Both the position numbers and the translations under genes were made by a program. The notes beneath the pieces were generated by a model, which was given only the letters and a program-made list of their open reading frames with translations, ran no database searches and was not told the origin of the DNA. Shown here one piece after another: positions 42,056 to 49,660 of a DNA stretch of 64,000 nucleotides. Source of the DNA: DASUPK01 sp963797265 (lineage in GTDB: Bacteria; Actinomycetota; Thermoleophilia; Solirubrobacterales; 70-9); NCBI GenBank assembly GCA_963797265.1, contig CAWCOY010000003.1, positions 806,001 to 870,000 on the forward strand, read 5' to 3'. Numbering within the stretch: the first letter of the stretch is position 1; each line of letters opens with the position of its first letter.

Positions 42056-43677
42056 GAGTACTCCCAGGTCCGGATCCGGTCGCGGGTGATCGTCCGGACC
42101 AGCCTGTGAGGCTTGCGCCCGAGGTCGTAGCGGCCGGTGCCCACCTGGGCCGAGATGCCCGGGTCGTCGAGAAAGCTGGCGAGCAGGAAGACGCGGCCGC
42201 GCCTGGGCATCCCGTGCACGGCCGCATCGCTGAGCGCCTCGGTGCGCACGCCCGGCGAGTAGTAGACCACCACGTCCCTCAGGTAGTCGGGCGCATAGAT
42301 CACGGTGTCGCCGGGCCGCGCCTCCTTTCGGATCTGCTCGAGCGCGCCGCGGAAATCGAAGGCGCGGGGGTTGTTTGGATTGAGCTGTTGATCCGCGAGG
42401 CCGACCAGCAGGGTCAGCGAGAGGGCGGCCGTGTCGACGACCGCGGGCATGCGCCGCCGTGGGCCGCCGGCGACGGCCCGCGCCAGCAGCAACAGCATCA
42501 TCGGCACCGCCGCGATGAAGTAGCGCACCTCGAAGAGGTCGCGCTTGACGAGGCCGATGAAGAGCAGGATCACCACCGGACCCAGGGCGAGCGCGAGCAC
42601 GACCCTGGTGGCGGGCGAGCGACGCTGTCCCATCAGGGCGAGCGAAAGCAACATCAGCAGCGGCCAGAGGGCAGCGATCCGGAGGATCGTGGTGTTGGTG
42701 TGGTAGCCCCAGATCGCCCAGACGAAGTTCGAGAGGATCGCGTAGAGCGATGCACTGCTCCCCGGTATCGAGAGCGGAGCGGCCGCGCTGGGGGTCCCCC
42801 CAAACCCCATCCCGGCCGCCTGGCTGTGGCTGTACTGGTCATGGGCGAAGGACGCCAGCGGAGCGGCCGCAATCAGCAAGGCGATCCAGGTGATCCAGAC
42901 GCCCGTCATCAGGTGCCTGATCGGAAGCCCGGCCCGCGCTCTCTTCCAGGCGGCCACCGCGAAGACGACTTGCTGGATCGCGATCGGGATGACCGCGAAG
43001 TAGTGCGTGTAGAGCATCGCGATCGTCGCCGCGGCGTAGGCGAACCAGTAGCGGTTTCTGCCGTCGCGCAGCACCATCACCTGGGCCCAGAGGGCGAGCG
43101 TCCCGAGGAGCATGAACAGCGCGTACATCCGGGCTTTCTGCCCGTACCAGACGACCAGCGATGCGATCGTGGCGAATCCCGCCGCCACCAGGCCGGTGCG
43201 ACGATCGAAAAGCTCCCGGCCGGTGACGAACATTGCGGGGATCAGGGCAGCGCTGGCGAGGATGGAGGGTGCTCGCGTCGCGAGCTCTCCGTCGCCGAAA
43301 AGCCTAACCGTCAACCACAGGATGAGGTAGTGGAGAGGCGGATGGCGGTCGGTGGCACGGAGATTGTCGATCATGCCGCCGAGTGACATGTGGGCCTGGT
43401 GGATGCTGATCGCCTCGTCCACCCAAATGCTTCGCATCAGGACGACCCGGAGCGCCAGCCCCACCAGCACCAGACCGGCGACGATCAGCCACGGCCGGCG
43501 GGCCCGCCAGCCGCTGGCGTACCTGGGCTCGGGCGTGGCCGGCGGCGCCGGGAGCGGCTCGCGGGTGGCCGGGGGCGCGGGAAGCGGCTCGCCGGTAGTG
43601 GGGGGAGCCGGTAGGGCAGGGGGCAGCGCCGGCGGCGCCGGTGTGCGGCTACGTAGCGCGTGCACGACGGCGCGCAT
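42052..43677 (-). CDS. PMT/ArnT-like membrane glycosyltransferase
   Basis: A 541-residue GT-C glycosyltransferase with about ten membrane segments. The catalytic acidic pair is in RSIWVDEAISIHQAH (about residue 85) in the first outer loop, followed by TDRHPPLHYLILW, typical of the PMT_2/GT39-GT83 group that uses polyprenyl-phosphate sugars. The N-terminus carries imperfect Pro-rich repeats (PLPAPPATREPLPAPPATPE). The GT2 gene follows with an ATGA overlap. The start ATG lies in a GC-rich inverted repeat without an SD, so it is the least certain part. Confidence 0.85.
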   Translation of the reverse strand: MRAVVHALRSRTPAPPALPPALPAPPTTGEPLPAPPATREPLPAPPATPEPRYASGWRARRPWLIVAGLVLVGLALRVVLMRSIWVDEAISIHQAHMSLGGMIDNLRATDRHPPLHYLILWLTVRLFGDGELATRAPSILASAALIPAMFVTGRELFDRRTGLVAAGFATIASLVVWYGQKARMYALFMLLGTLALWAQVMVLRDGRNRYWFAYAAATIAMLYTHYFAVIPIAIQQVVFAVAAWKRARAGLPIRHLMTGVWITWIALLIAAAPLASFAHDQYSHSQAAGMGFGGTPSAAAPLSIPGSSASLYAILSNFVWAIWGYHTNTTILRIAALWPLLMLLSLALMGQRRSPATRVVLALALGPVVILLFIGLVKRDLFEVRYFIAAVPMMLLLLARAVAGGPRRRMPAVVDTAALSLTLLVGLADQQLNPNNPRAFDFRGALEQIRKEARPGDTVIYAPDYLRDVVVYYSPGVRTEALSDAAVHGMPRRGRVFLLASFLDDPGISAQVGTGRYDLGRKPHRLVRTITRDRIRTWEYS

Positions 43678-43731
43678 GCGCGCGCCGTGTCCTTCGCGCC
43701 CCGTTGCCGCTCGCGCGTGCTGCCCGCGGTG

Positions 43732-44237
43732 TCAGTCACCGCCGGATTGGCCGTCAGAGCCTTCCGGGTACGTGACGCTGCTACCGGAGCCGGAGGTCGA
43801 TCCGGAGGTCGATCCGGAGCCGTCTGTACTGCCTGCGCTGCGGAGGCGATGCCGCGTCTTGTGTCGGATGCCGCTTGGGGTCCGCGGCAGTCTCGTCGGT
43901 GCCGGCGCCCTTCCCCTTCAAGTCATCAGCCGGAGCCCCGGAGACCTGGGTCGGCGCCGGGCTGGTGGTTGCGACCATGCTCCCGCGCAGGCCCTGCGTG
44001 CCGGTCAGCGTTCCCATCTCGGCCTGACTGCCGCCTCCAGCGGCGCCCGATCGCCGCGAGGCCGAGCATCGCCACCAGCGGCGCACAGAGGGTCGCCGCG
44101 GCAACAGCGATCGCCCGCCGCGTCATCCGGGCGGGAGCCGATCGCGTGGGTATTGAGGAGCCCTGCGGCGCATTCCAGAAAGGCGGTGTTGCCACCTGCG
44201 CGCGCCCCAGTACCGACGCGCCTTGTTGCGCACTCAT
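43732..44237 (-). pseudogene. Membrane-anchored Gly/Ser-rich protein, frame broken by two indels
   Basis: AGGAGGT stands 6 bases before the ATG at 44237, so a real start is likely. The protein begins MSAQQGASVLGRAQVATP, with a membrane segment RRAIAVAAATLCAPLVAMLG. Removing one G near 44050 joins it to GGGSQAEMGTLTGTQGLRG, and removing one base near 43835 joins that to GSTDGSGSTSGSTSGSGSS, ending at a TGA at 43732. With both corrections the length is an exact multiple of three (168 codons). As it stands it stops at 43926 after 103 residues. Family unknown. Confidence 0.5.
43792..43815 (-). repeat. Tandem 12-base repeat in the Gly/Ser-rich gene
   Basis: GGAGGTCGATCC occurs twice head to tail and encodes part of the Gly/Ser/Thr tail. 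Confidence 0.6.
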
Positions 44238-44471
44238 CGAATACCTCCTGTGGTCGAAGCTGTCCTACGGGGTTAGCTGCCGGGCTCGTGGCTTGTGCCA
44301 CTACGACGTGCGCTGCTGTCGATTCCCCCCACTTACCTGGGTCCCCCGCCCATCGACGCCGGAACGTCAATTGGCTCGGATACCGCGAAATTTCGTCGTA
44401 CCCACTAACTCGGGTTTTTGAATCGGCGTCACGGTGACGTCGATCACAGAGCGGCACTTAGACTCGCGCCA

Positions 44472-44882
44472 GTGGGGCGTGGCCGGCCATCCGACGCCTT
44501 CGGCGGCGACATCAGGCGGAGGGACGTCTTTCCGCTGCTCGTCCTGCACCTTCTCGCCGGGGAACCCACCTACGGCAACCGATTGATCGAGTCGATCGAG
44601 CAGCTCACGCAGGGGGCGATCTCGGTCAACCCAAACACGATGTATCCGCTGCTGAGGCAGATGGAAGATCGCGGCCTGGTGGATGCTCGCTGGGAGCACC
44701 CCGACCGGCGGACCCGGCGCTTCTACTCGATCACGCCCGCCGGGCGGCGGGAGTACAAGCGGCTTAAAGTCGAGGTCGAGCCTTTCCTCGACTCCGTGAT
44801 CAGCTCCGTCTCGCTGCTCAAGGAAGAGATCTACGGACGTGCGAGGGTGCCCCGAGGCGGAGCCGAGGGGCAACCCGATTAG
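44472..44882 (+). CDS. PadR-family transcriptional regulator
   Basis: A 136-residue winged-helix regulator: FPLLVLHLLAGEPTYGNRLIESIE, ISVNPNTMYPLLRQMEDRGLV and RRFYSITPAGRREYKRL are the PadR helices and wing. GTG 44472 has TAGACT 7 bases upstream (leaderless); the open frame extends to 44418. The last 14 residues (ARVPRGGAEGQPD) are encoded by a family-1 palindromic repeat that also supplies the stop codon. Target unknown; the next gene is convergent and adjacent. Confidence 0.87.
   Translation: MGRGRPSDAFGGDIRRRDVFPLLVLHLLAGEPTYGNRLIESIEQLTQGAISVNPNTMYPLLRQMEDRGLVDARWEHPDRRTRRFYSITPAGRREYKRLKVEVEPFLDSVISSVSLLKEEIYGRARVPRGGAEGQPD
44840..44882 (+). repeat. Palindromic element family 1, copy forming the end of the PadR gene
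   Basis: TGCGAGGGTGCCCC and GGGGCAACCCGATTAG. GGGTGCCCC pairs with GGGGCA-A-CCC with the same bulged A. Compared with the copies at 7749 and 10928, a C-G pair is replaced by T-A. Confidence 0.6.
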
Positions 44883-45665
44883 TCAAGCGAGCTGATCCTG
44901 CTTCCGCAGGAAGTCGCAGGCCTCAGCGACGCGGTCGAATCCCAGCCGCGCGTACAGCTTCCACGGCCAGTCGTCCGCGTCGCCGACGATGAACGTGAGG
45001 TCGTCTCCTCGTTCCCGCGACGCCCCCGCCGCCGCCGTCACGACCGCGCTCGCCAGGCCCTGCCCGCGCCGCTCCGGCGCGGTTCCCACCGTCTCGACCT
45101 GTCCGATCCCGTCGCGCTCGAAGAGCACGCACGACGCACCCGGCGGCCCGTCGGGCGGCGCCGCGAACCAGCGCCCATCGCCGGCGGAGTCAAGGCGCGC
45201 GTCCCGGTCGGACCGCTGCTCGACGGCCTCCCGGCTGAAGTTGGGGTTGTCCTCCGCGACCGCCCGCCGCACCGCCTCGACGGCGGCGCGGGGAACCTCC
45301 CGCGCGGGACCGATCTGGCCCTCGGGCTCCCGCACCCGGACCATGTAGACGCTCCGCCGCACCTCCCAGCCGTCGAGGCCCTCGAATCCGGGAACGAGCC
45401 CGTCGGCGTAGGCCGGATCGACAGGCACGACATAGCGATGCTCGATGCCCAGCAGAGCGAGCACTCGATCGGCGAACTCGGCGAGGGCGTCGGCATCGAG
45501 CTCGGTCGTGTGCACCTCGAGGTAGTTGCCCGACCACATCGCGTCGGTCTTCGGGTTGTGGATCAGCCGTCCGCAGTCGAACTGCTCGACGATCTCTGAG
45601 GAGTCGCGCTCGAGGGCCAGCTCGAAGTCGATCAGACGGCGGAGGAGCTCAGAGCTCCCGCTCAT
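44883..45665 (-). CDS. GNAT-family acetyltransferase
   Basis: A 260-residue protein with a C-terminal GNAT fold: GQVETVGTAPERRGQGLASAVV is the acetyl-CoA loop and WKLYARLGFDRVAEAC the last strand-helix unit. The N-terminal half is an extra domain containing GIEHRYVVPVDPAYADGL. Substrate unknown. It overlaps the upstream GNAT gene by 17 bases and its stop touches the PadR stop. Confidence 0.85.
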   Translation of the reverse strand: MSGSSELLRRLIDFELALERDSSEIVEQFDCGRLIHNPKTDAMWSGNYLEVHTTELDADALAEFADRVLALLGIEHRYVVPVDPAYADGLVPGFEGLDGWEVRRSVYMVRVREPEGQIGPAREVPRAAVEAVRRAVAEDNPNFSREAVEQRSDRDARLDSAGDGRWFAAPPDGPPGASCVLFERDGIGQVETVGTAPERRGQGLASAVVTAAAGASRERGDDLTFIVGDADDWPWKLYARLGFDRVAEACDFLRKQDQLA

Positions 45666-46137
45666 AGAAGAACATCACGGGTCCGTCGGGACCCCCCTCT
45701 CGGTTGATGAAGCCGGCGCTCTCGTAGAGGTGGCGGGCCGCAACGTCGTCCTCGCTCGTGCCGAGCTCCATCTGCTCTGCGCCTTCGGCGCGCGCGGTCT
45801 CCATGGCCGTCTCGAGCAGAGCCCTGCCGAGTCCGTTGCCGCGCCGGTCGGGCACGACGTAGAGCTCCTCCAGGTAGGAGTGCAGTCTCGCCGAGTAGAC
45901 CCATGGCCGGAAGCGGAGCTGCGCGAAGCCGTCCGGGCCGTTCCCGATCAGGAGGACGATCATCTCCTTGTTCCGGATCAGATCGGCGTAGCGTTCCTCG
46001 AGCATCTCGACCCCCGGGCTCGGCTCGTGGTACTCCGCCTGGAAGTCGAAGAGCAGGCGGGCAACGGCCGGCGCGTCTCCGGGGGTGGCGCGGCGGACCT
46101 GGGGGTCGCTGGAGCTTTCGGTCTCAGGGGACGGCAT
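45649..46137 (-). CDS. GNAT-family acetyltransferase
   Basis: A 162-residue single-domain GNAT: RRATPGDAPAVARLLFDF at the N-terminus, ELYVVPDRRGNGLGRALLETA as the acetyl-CoA loop, and AARHLYESAGF near the end. TAGCCT lies 7 bases before the ATG (leaderless), in a region that also carries the promoter of the divergent beta-oxidation gene. Confidence 0.9.
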   Translation of the reverse strand: MPSPETESSSDPQVRRATPGDAPAVARLLFDFQAEYHEPSPGVEMLEERYADLIRNKEMIVLLIGNGPDGFAQLRFRPWVYSARLHSYLEELYVVPDRRGNGLGRALLETAMETARAEGAEQMELGTSEDDVAARHLYESAGFINREGGPDGPVMFFYEREL

Positions 46138-46192
46138 CTTCCCGAGGCTAATACCCTGCGCCGGCCAACCGACCTTCGGAGGAACCCCTCAA

Positions 46193-48184
46193 ATGTTCGT
46201 CTTCAAGGCCGCCGTGCTGGGCGGCGGCACGATGGGCGGCGAAATCGCCCAGGTCATCGCCAACGCCGACATCCCCGTGGTCGTCAAGGACGTCGAGCAA
46301 CAGTTCGTCGACCACGCGCTCGAGAAGTCGCGCGAGGTCACCAAGTCGCAGCTCGACAAGCTGGTCTCGAAGGAGAAGATGAGCCAGGAGCAGGCCGACG
46401 CCCGCCTCGACGAGGTGATGGGCCTGATCACCGGCACCACCACCTATGAGGGATTCGGCGACGTCGACTTCGTGATCGAGGCCGTTCCCGAGCGGATGGA
46501 GATCAAGAAGGCCGTCTACCGGGAGCTCGACGAGGCCACCCCCGGCCACGCGATCCTCGCCTCCAACACCTCCTCGCTCTCGATCACCGAGATGGGCCGG
46601 GAGACCCTGCGTCCCGGCAAGGTCGTCGGCTTCCACTTCTTCTTCCCGGCCTCGGTGATGCCGCTGGTGGAGATCATCAGCGGCGAGGACACCTCCCGCG
46701 AGACCATCACCGCGGCCTTCAACTTCGCCCAGACGATCCGCAAGCAGCCGATCACGTGCAGGGAGGTTCCGGGATTCGTCGTCAACCGGATCCTCAACTC
46801 CGGCGTCGGCGAGGTCTGGCGCGAGCAGGAGGAGAACGGCCTCTCGATCAAGGAGATCGACGATGCGATCGCCGGGGCCAACGTCACCCCGATGGGGCCG
46901 TTCTTCCTGATCGACATGCTCGGCCTCGACACCGTCCTGCACGTCGCCGAGTACCTCAACGAGTCATACGGCGACCGCTTCTACGTCCACAAGGGGATGC
47001 AGAAACTGGTGGCGGACGGCAAGCTCGGCGCCAAGTCGGGCGGCGAGGGCTTCTACAAGGACGGCGAGCCCAACATCGAGGGCGACGCCGAGCCTGACGG
47101 CGAGGAGCTGGCTGACCTGCTCATGCTCAAGTCGTTCGTCGAGGCCTGCAAGGTGCTCGAGGAGGGCATCTGCACGGTCCGCGAGATCGACCTGGGGATG
47201 ATGGCCGGGGCCGGCCTCGACCCGCGGCGCGGCCTCTTCCCGCCGTTCTGGAAGGCCGACCTCGAGGGCCTCGACACGATCCTCGAGAAGCTCGAGCAAC
47301 ACGAGGCGAGCCACGGCGAGCGCTTCGCGCCCCCGACGATCCTGAAGCGGCTCGTCGCCCAGGGCCGCCTCGGCCTCAAGTCGGGCCAGGGCTTCTACTC
47401 CTACCCTCAGGTCGAGGGCGAGGGCACCGTAAAGCTGGAGAAGAAGGGAGAGGTGGCCATCGCCTGGCTCGCCAACCCACCGATGAACGCGATCTCGCCC
47501 CAGGTGATCGAGGACCTGGGCAAGGTCTGGGAACAGGTCAAGTCCGACGACGAGGTGAAGGCGATGGTCGTCTACTCCTCGCTGCCGGTCGTCTTCTCGG
47601 CGGGCGCCGACATCAAGGCCTTCACCTCGATGGACGAGGCGGCCGGCGCCGAGCTGATCAACAACGGCCACGCGCTCCTTCGCGAGCTGGCCCAGAGCCG
47701 GAAGTCCACCGTCGCGGCCGTCAACGCGATCGCCTTCGGCGGGGGCTGCGAGCTGGCGATGGCCTGCGACTTCCGGGTCGCGGCCCAGTCGGCCGTCTTC
47801 GGACAGCCCGAGATCAGCCTCGGGATCATCCCCGGCTTCGGCGGCACGCAGAGGTTGCCGAGGCTCGTCGGGCCGTCCAAGGCCCTGGAGATGAATTTGA
47901 CCGGCGACGCGGTGCTCGCCCCCGAGGCGAGATTCCACGGCCTCGCCGACGACCTCGTCCCCGACGAGGAGCTCTTCGACACCGCCGTCGCCTGGGCCCG
48001 CAAGCTGGCCAGGCAGGCGCCGGTAGCGGTCGAGCAGATCAAGCGGGTCTCGAACAAGGCCGATCTCGACGAGGGGATCGAGGCCGAAAAGCAGGGCTTC
48101 GCGGCCGCGTTCTTCTCCGAGGACGGCAAGGAGGGCATCTCAGCGTTCCTCGGCAAGCGCAGCGCCAAGTGGCAGGGCAGGTAA
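46193..48184 (+). CDS. 3-hydroxyacyl-CoA dehydrogenase / enoyl-CoA hydratase fusion (FadN-like order)
   Basis: A 663-residue bifunctional beta-oxidation enzyme. The NAD-binding HAD domain comes first (AAVLGGGTMGGEIAQ; catalytic His in VGFHFFFPASVMPLVE), then two HAD C-terminal domains, then an enoyl-CoA hydratase domain (SAGADIKAF, FGGGCELAMACDF, GQPEISLGIIPGFGGTQR). This order is opposite to FadB and matches FadN. ATG 46193 has GGAGGA upstream, and TACCCT is the likely -10; the open frame extends to 46085. The sirtuin gene overlaps its end by 16 bases. Confidence 0.93.
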   Translation: MFVFKAAVLGGGTMGGEIAQVIANADIPVVVKDVEQQFVDHALEKSREVTKSQLDKLVSKEKMSQEQADARLDEVMGLITGTTTYEGFGDVDFVIEAVPERMEIKKAVYRELDEATPGHAILASNTSSLSITEMGRETLRPGKVVGFHFFFPASVMPLVEIISGEDTSRETITAAFNFAQTIRKQPITCREVPGFVVNRILNSGVGEVWREQEENGLSIKEIDDAIAGANVTPMGPFFLIDMLGLDTVLHVAEYLNESYGDRFYVHKGMQKLVADGKLGAKSGGEGFYKDGEPNIEGDAEPDGEELADLLMLKSFVEACKVLEEGICTVREIDLGMMAGAGLDPRRGLFPPFWKADLEGLDTILEKLEQHEASHGERFAPPTILKRLVAQGRLGLKSGQGFYSYPQVEGEGTVKLEKKGEVAIAWLANPPMNAISPQVIEDLGKVWEQVKSDDEVKAMVVYSSLPVVFSAGADIKAFTSMDEAAGAELINNGHALLRELAQSRKSTVAAVNAIAFGGGCELAMACDFRVAAQSAVFGQPEISLGIIPGFGGTQRLPRLVGPSKALEMNLTGDAVLAPEARFHGLADDLVPDEELFDTAVAWARKLARQAPVAVEQIKRVSNKADLDEGIEAEKQGFAAAFFSEDGKEGISAFLGKRSAKWQGR

Positions 48185-48927
48185 CGACAGGACAAGCGGA
48201 ACGGCTCGCGGAGTTGATCCGCGGGAGCTCCTCGACGGTCGCGCTGACCGGGGCCGGGATCTCCGTGCCGTCGGGCATTCCCGACTTCCGCAGCCCGGGG
48301 GAGGGGCTCTGGGAGAAGGTGGATCCGATGGAGGTGGCGCACATCGACGCCTTCCGCCGCGACCCGGCCAAGTTCTGGAGCTTCTACCGGCCCAGACTGC
48401 TTTCTCTCGGGGATGTGGAGCCGAACGACGCCCACCGGGCGCTCGCCGAGCTCGAGCGACGAGAGCTGCTCGACGCCGTGGTCACCCAGAACATCGACCA
48501 GCTGCATCACAAGGCAGGCTCGGAGCGCGTCGTCGAGGTCCACGGTTCGATCCGCACTTCCACCTGCCAGTGGTGCGGCGCGGAGTTCGAGCTCGCGGAC
48601 GTCGAGAGCTTGTTCGACGAGGACGGCGCCGCCCGCTGCTCTGATTGCTCGGGGCCGGTGAAGCCCGACGTGGTGCTCTTCGGCGAGCTCCTCCCCGTAG
48701 ATGCGATGGCCGAGGCGGAGTCGCTGGCCGCGGGCGCGGATCTGATGCTCTGCGTGGGCTCCTCGCTCGAGGTCTATCCGGTGGCCGGTCTGCCCTCGGT
48801 CACCCTCGGTCGCGGCGGTCAGATCGCCGTGGTCACCAAGGGCCCGACGCCCTTCGACGGCGACGCGGCCGTACGGATGGACGGCGACGTGGTCGCCGAC
48901 CTGGAAGCGGTGCTCGCAGCGCTCTAG
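48169..48927 (+). CDS. Sir2-family NAD-dependent protein deacylase
   Basis: A 252-residue sirtuin: ALTGAGISVPSGIPDFRSPG (NAD loop), TQNIDQLHHKAG, VVEVHGS (catalytic His), a zinc site CQWC..CSDC, and VGSSLEVYPVAGLP. It removes acyl groups from lysines. GTG 48169 overlaps the end of the beta-oxidation fusion gene, so both are probably expressed together, which suggests control of acyl-CoA metabolism by deacylation. No SD is visible; the start is inferred from the family N-terminus. Confidence 0.92.
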   Translation: MAGQVTTGQAERLAELIRGSSSTVALTGAGISVPSGIPDFRSPGEGLWEKVDPMEVAHIDAFRRDPAKFWSFYRPRLLSLGDVEPNDAHRALAELERRELLDAVVTQNIDQLHHKAGSERVVEVHGSIRTSTCQWCGAEFELADVESLFDEDGAARCSDCSGPVKPDVVLFGELLPVDAMAEAESLAAGADLMLCVGSSLEVYPVAGLPSVTLGRGGQIAVVTKGPTPFDGDAAVRMDGDVVADLEAVLAAL

Positions 48928-48989
48928 ATGCGGAAGTAGTTCCGTAGCAGATAGTCTCTTTCGCCACCTACCGTGCTAGGGTTATCTCG

Positions 48990-49517
48990 ATGGCTGTATC
49001 GACCACAGAGCCCACGACCGAGGACGTCAAGGCCGTCGAGGAGTGCCCCAAGTGCCTCGCTGGCAATCTGGGCTGGCTCCTCACCCAGGCCCATTTCAAC
49101 CTCGTCGGTGAGGTCGGCGCGGCTCTCGAGCCGCTCGGGGTCTCGAACCGCGGCTATCACGTCCTCGCCACCGCCCGGACGGGCGAGTTCACGCAGAAGG
49201 AGCTCGCCGAACGCATCGGGCTCGACAAGACCACGATGGTGGTCACCGTCGACGAGCTCGAGGAGAAGGGGCTCGCCGAGCGCAAGCCGTCGAGCACCGA
49301 TCGCCGGGCCCGAGTGATCGCGGTGACCAAGGCCGGCGAGCGCACGGTCGCTCAGGGCCAGAAGATCATCGATCAGATCCAGTGCGACGTGCTCGAGAGC
49401 CTGCCCGCGAAGGAGCGGCACGTGTTCCTCGAGGCCCTGGGCTCCCTGGTCAAGGACCGCCTCGCCCAGCCGGCGCCCGACGCGCCGCCTCTGCGGCGCC
49501 GCGAGCCCCGGCACTAG
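48990..49517 (+). CDS. MarR-family transcriptional regulator
   Basis: A 175-residue MarR regulator. GVSNRGYHVLATARTGEFTQKELAERIGLDKTTMVVTVDELEEKGLAERKPSSTDRRARVIAVTKAG is the winged helix, shown here by its landmarks TQKELAERIGLDKTTM and STDRRARVIAVT. CPKCLAGN near residue 20 gives two cysteines that could sense oxidants. TAGGGT lies 7 bases before the ATG (leaderless). It precedes an MFS exporter whose upstream region holds a perfect operator, so it very likely represses that exporter. Confidence 0.9.
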   Translation: MAVSTTEPTTEDVKAVEECPKCLAGNLGWLLTQAHFNLVGEVGAALEPLGVSNRGYHVLATARTGEFTQKELAERIGLDKTTMVVTVDELEEKGLAERKPSSTDRRARVIAVTKAGERTVAQGQKIIDQIQCDVLESLPAKERHVFLEALGSLVKDRLAQPAPDAPPLRRREPRH

Positions 49518-49581
49518 CTCGCAGCGCACTCTCCGTTCCTCTCGCCGCACGTCAGTCGTGTGACGAGCCGCACATAAGTCA

Positions 49582-49600
49582 GTACAAGATGATCTTGTAC
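49582..49600. promoter_or_regulatory. Probable MarR operator before the MFS exporter
   Basis: GTACAAGAT-G-ATCTTGTAC is a perfect 9-1-9 inverted repeat between the MarR and MFS genes. AT-rich dyads of this size are typical MarR sites. Confidence 0.75.
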
Positions 49601-49660
49601 GAGACTATTTGCTACGGTTCTCAGCAGACACTTTCCAAGCCGACCAGCGGGGGAACCGGG

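Noticed and set aside
43660..43700. GC-rich inverted repeat around the PMT start codon as a regulatory hairpin
   Set aside because: It is built from alternating GC and likely arises by chance in Arg/Ala codons; no supporting signal.
44238..44471. Possible gene between the Gly/Ser-rich protein and PadR
   Set aside because: No frame has a start signal or plausible protein; it holds only the upstream regions of the two divergent genes.
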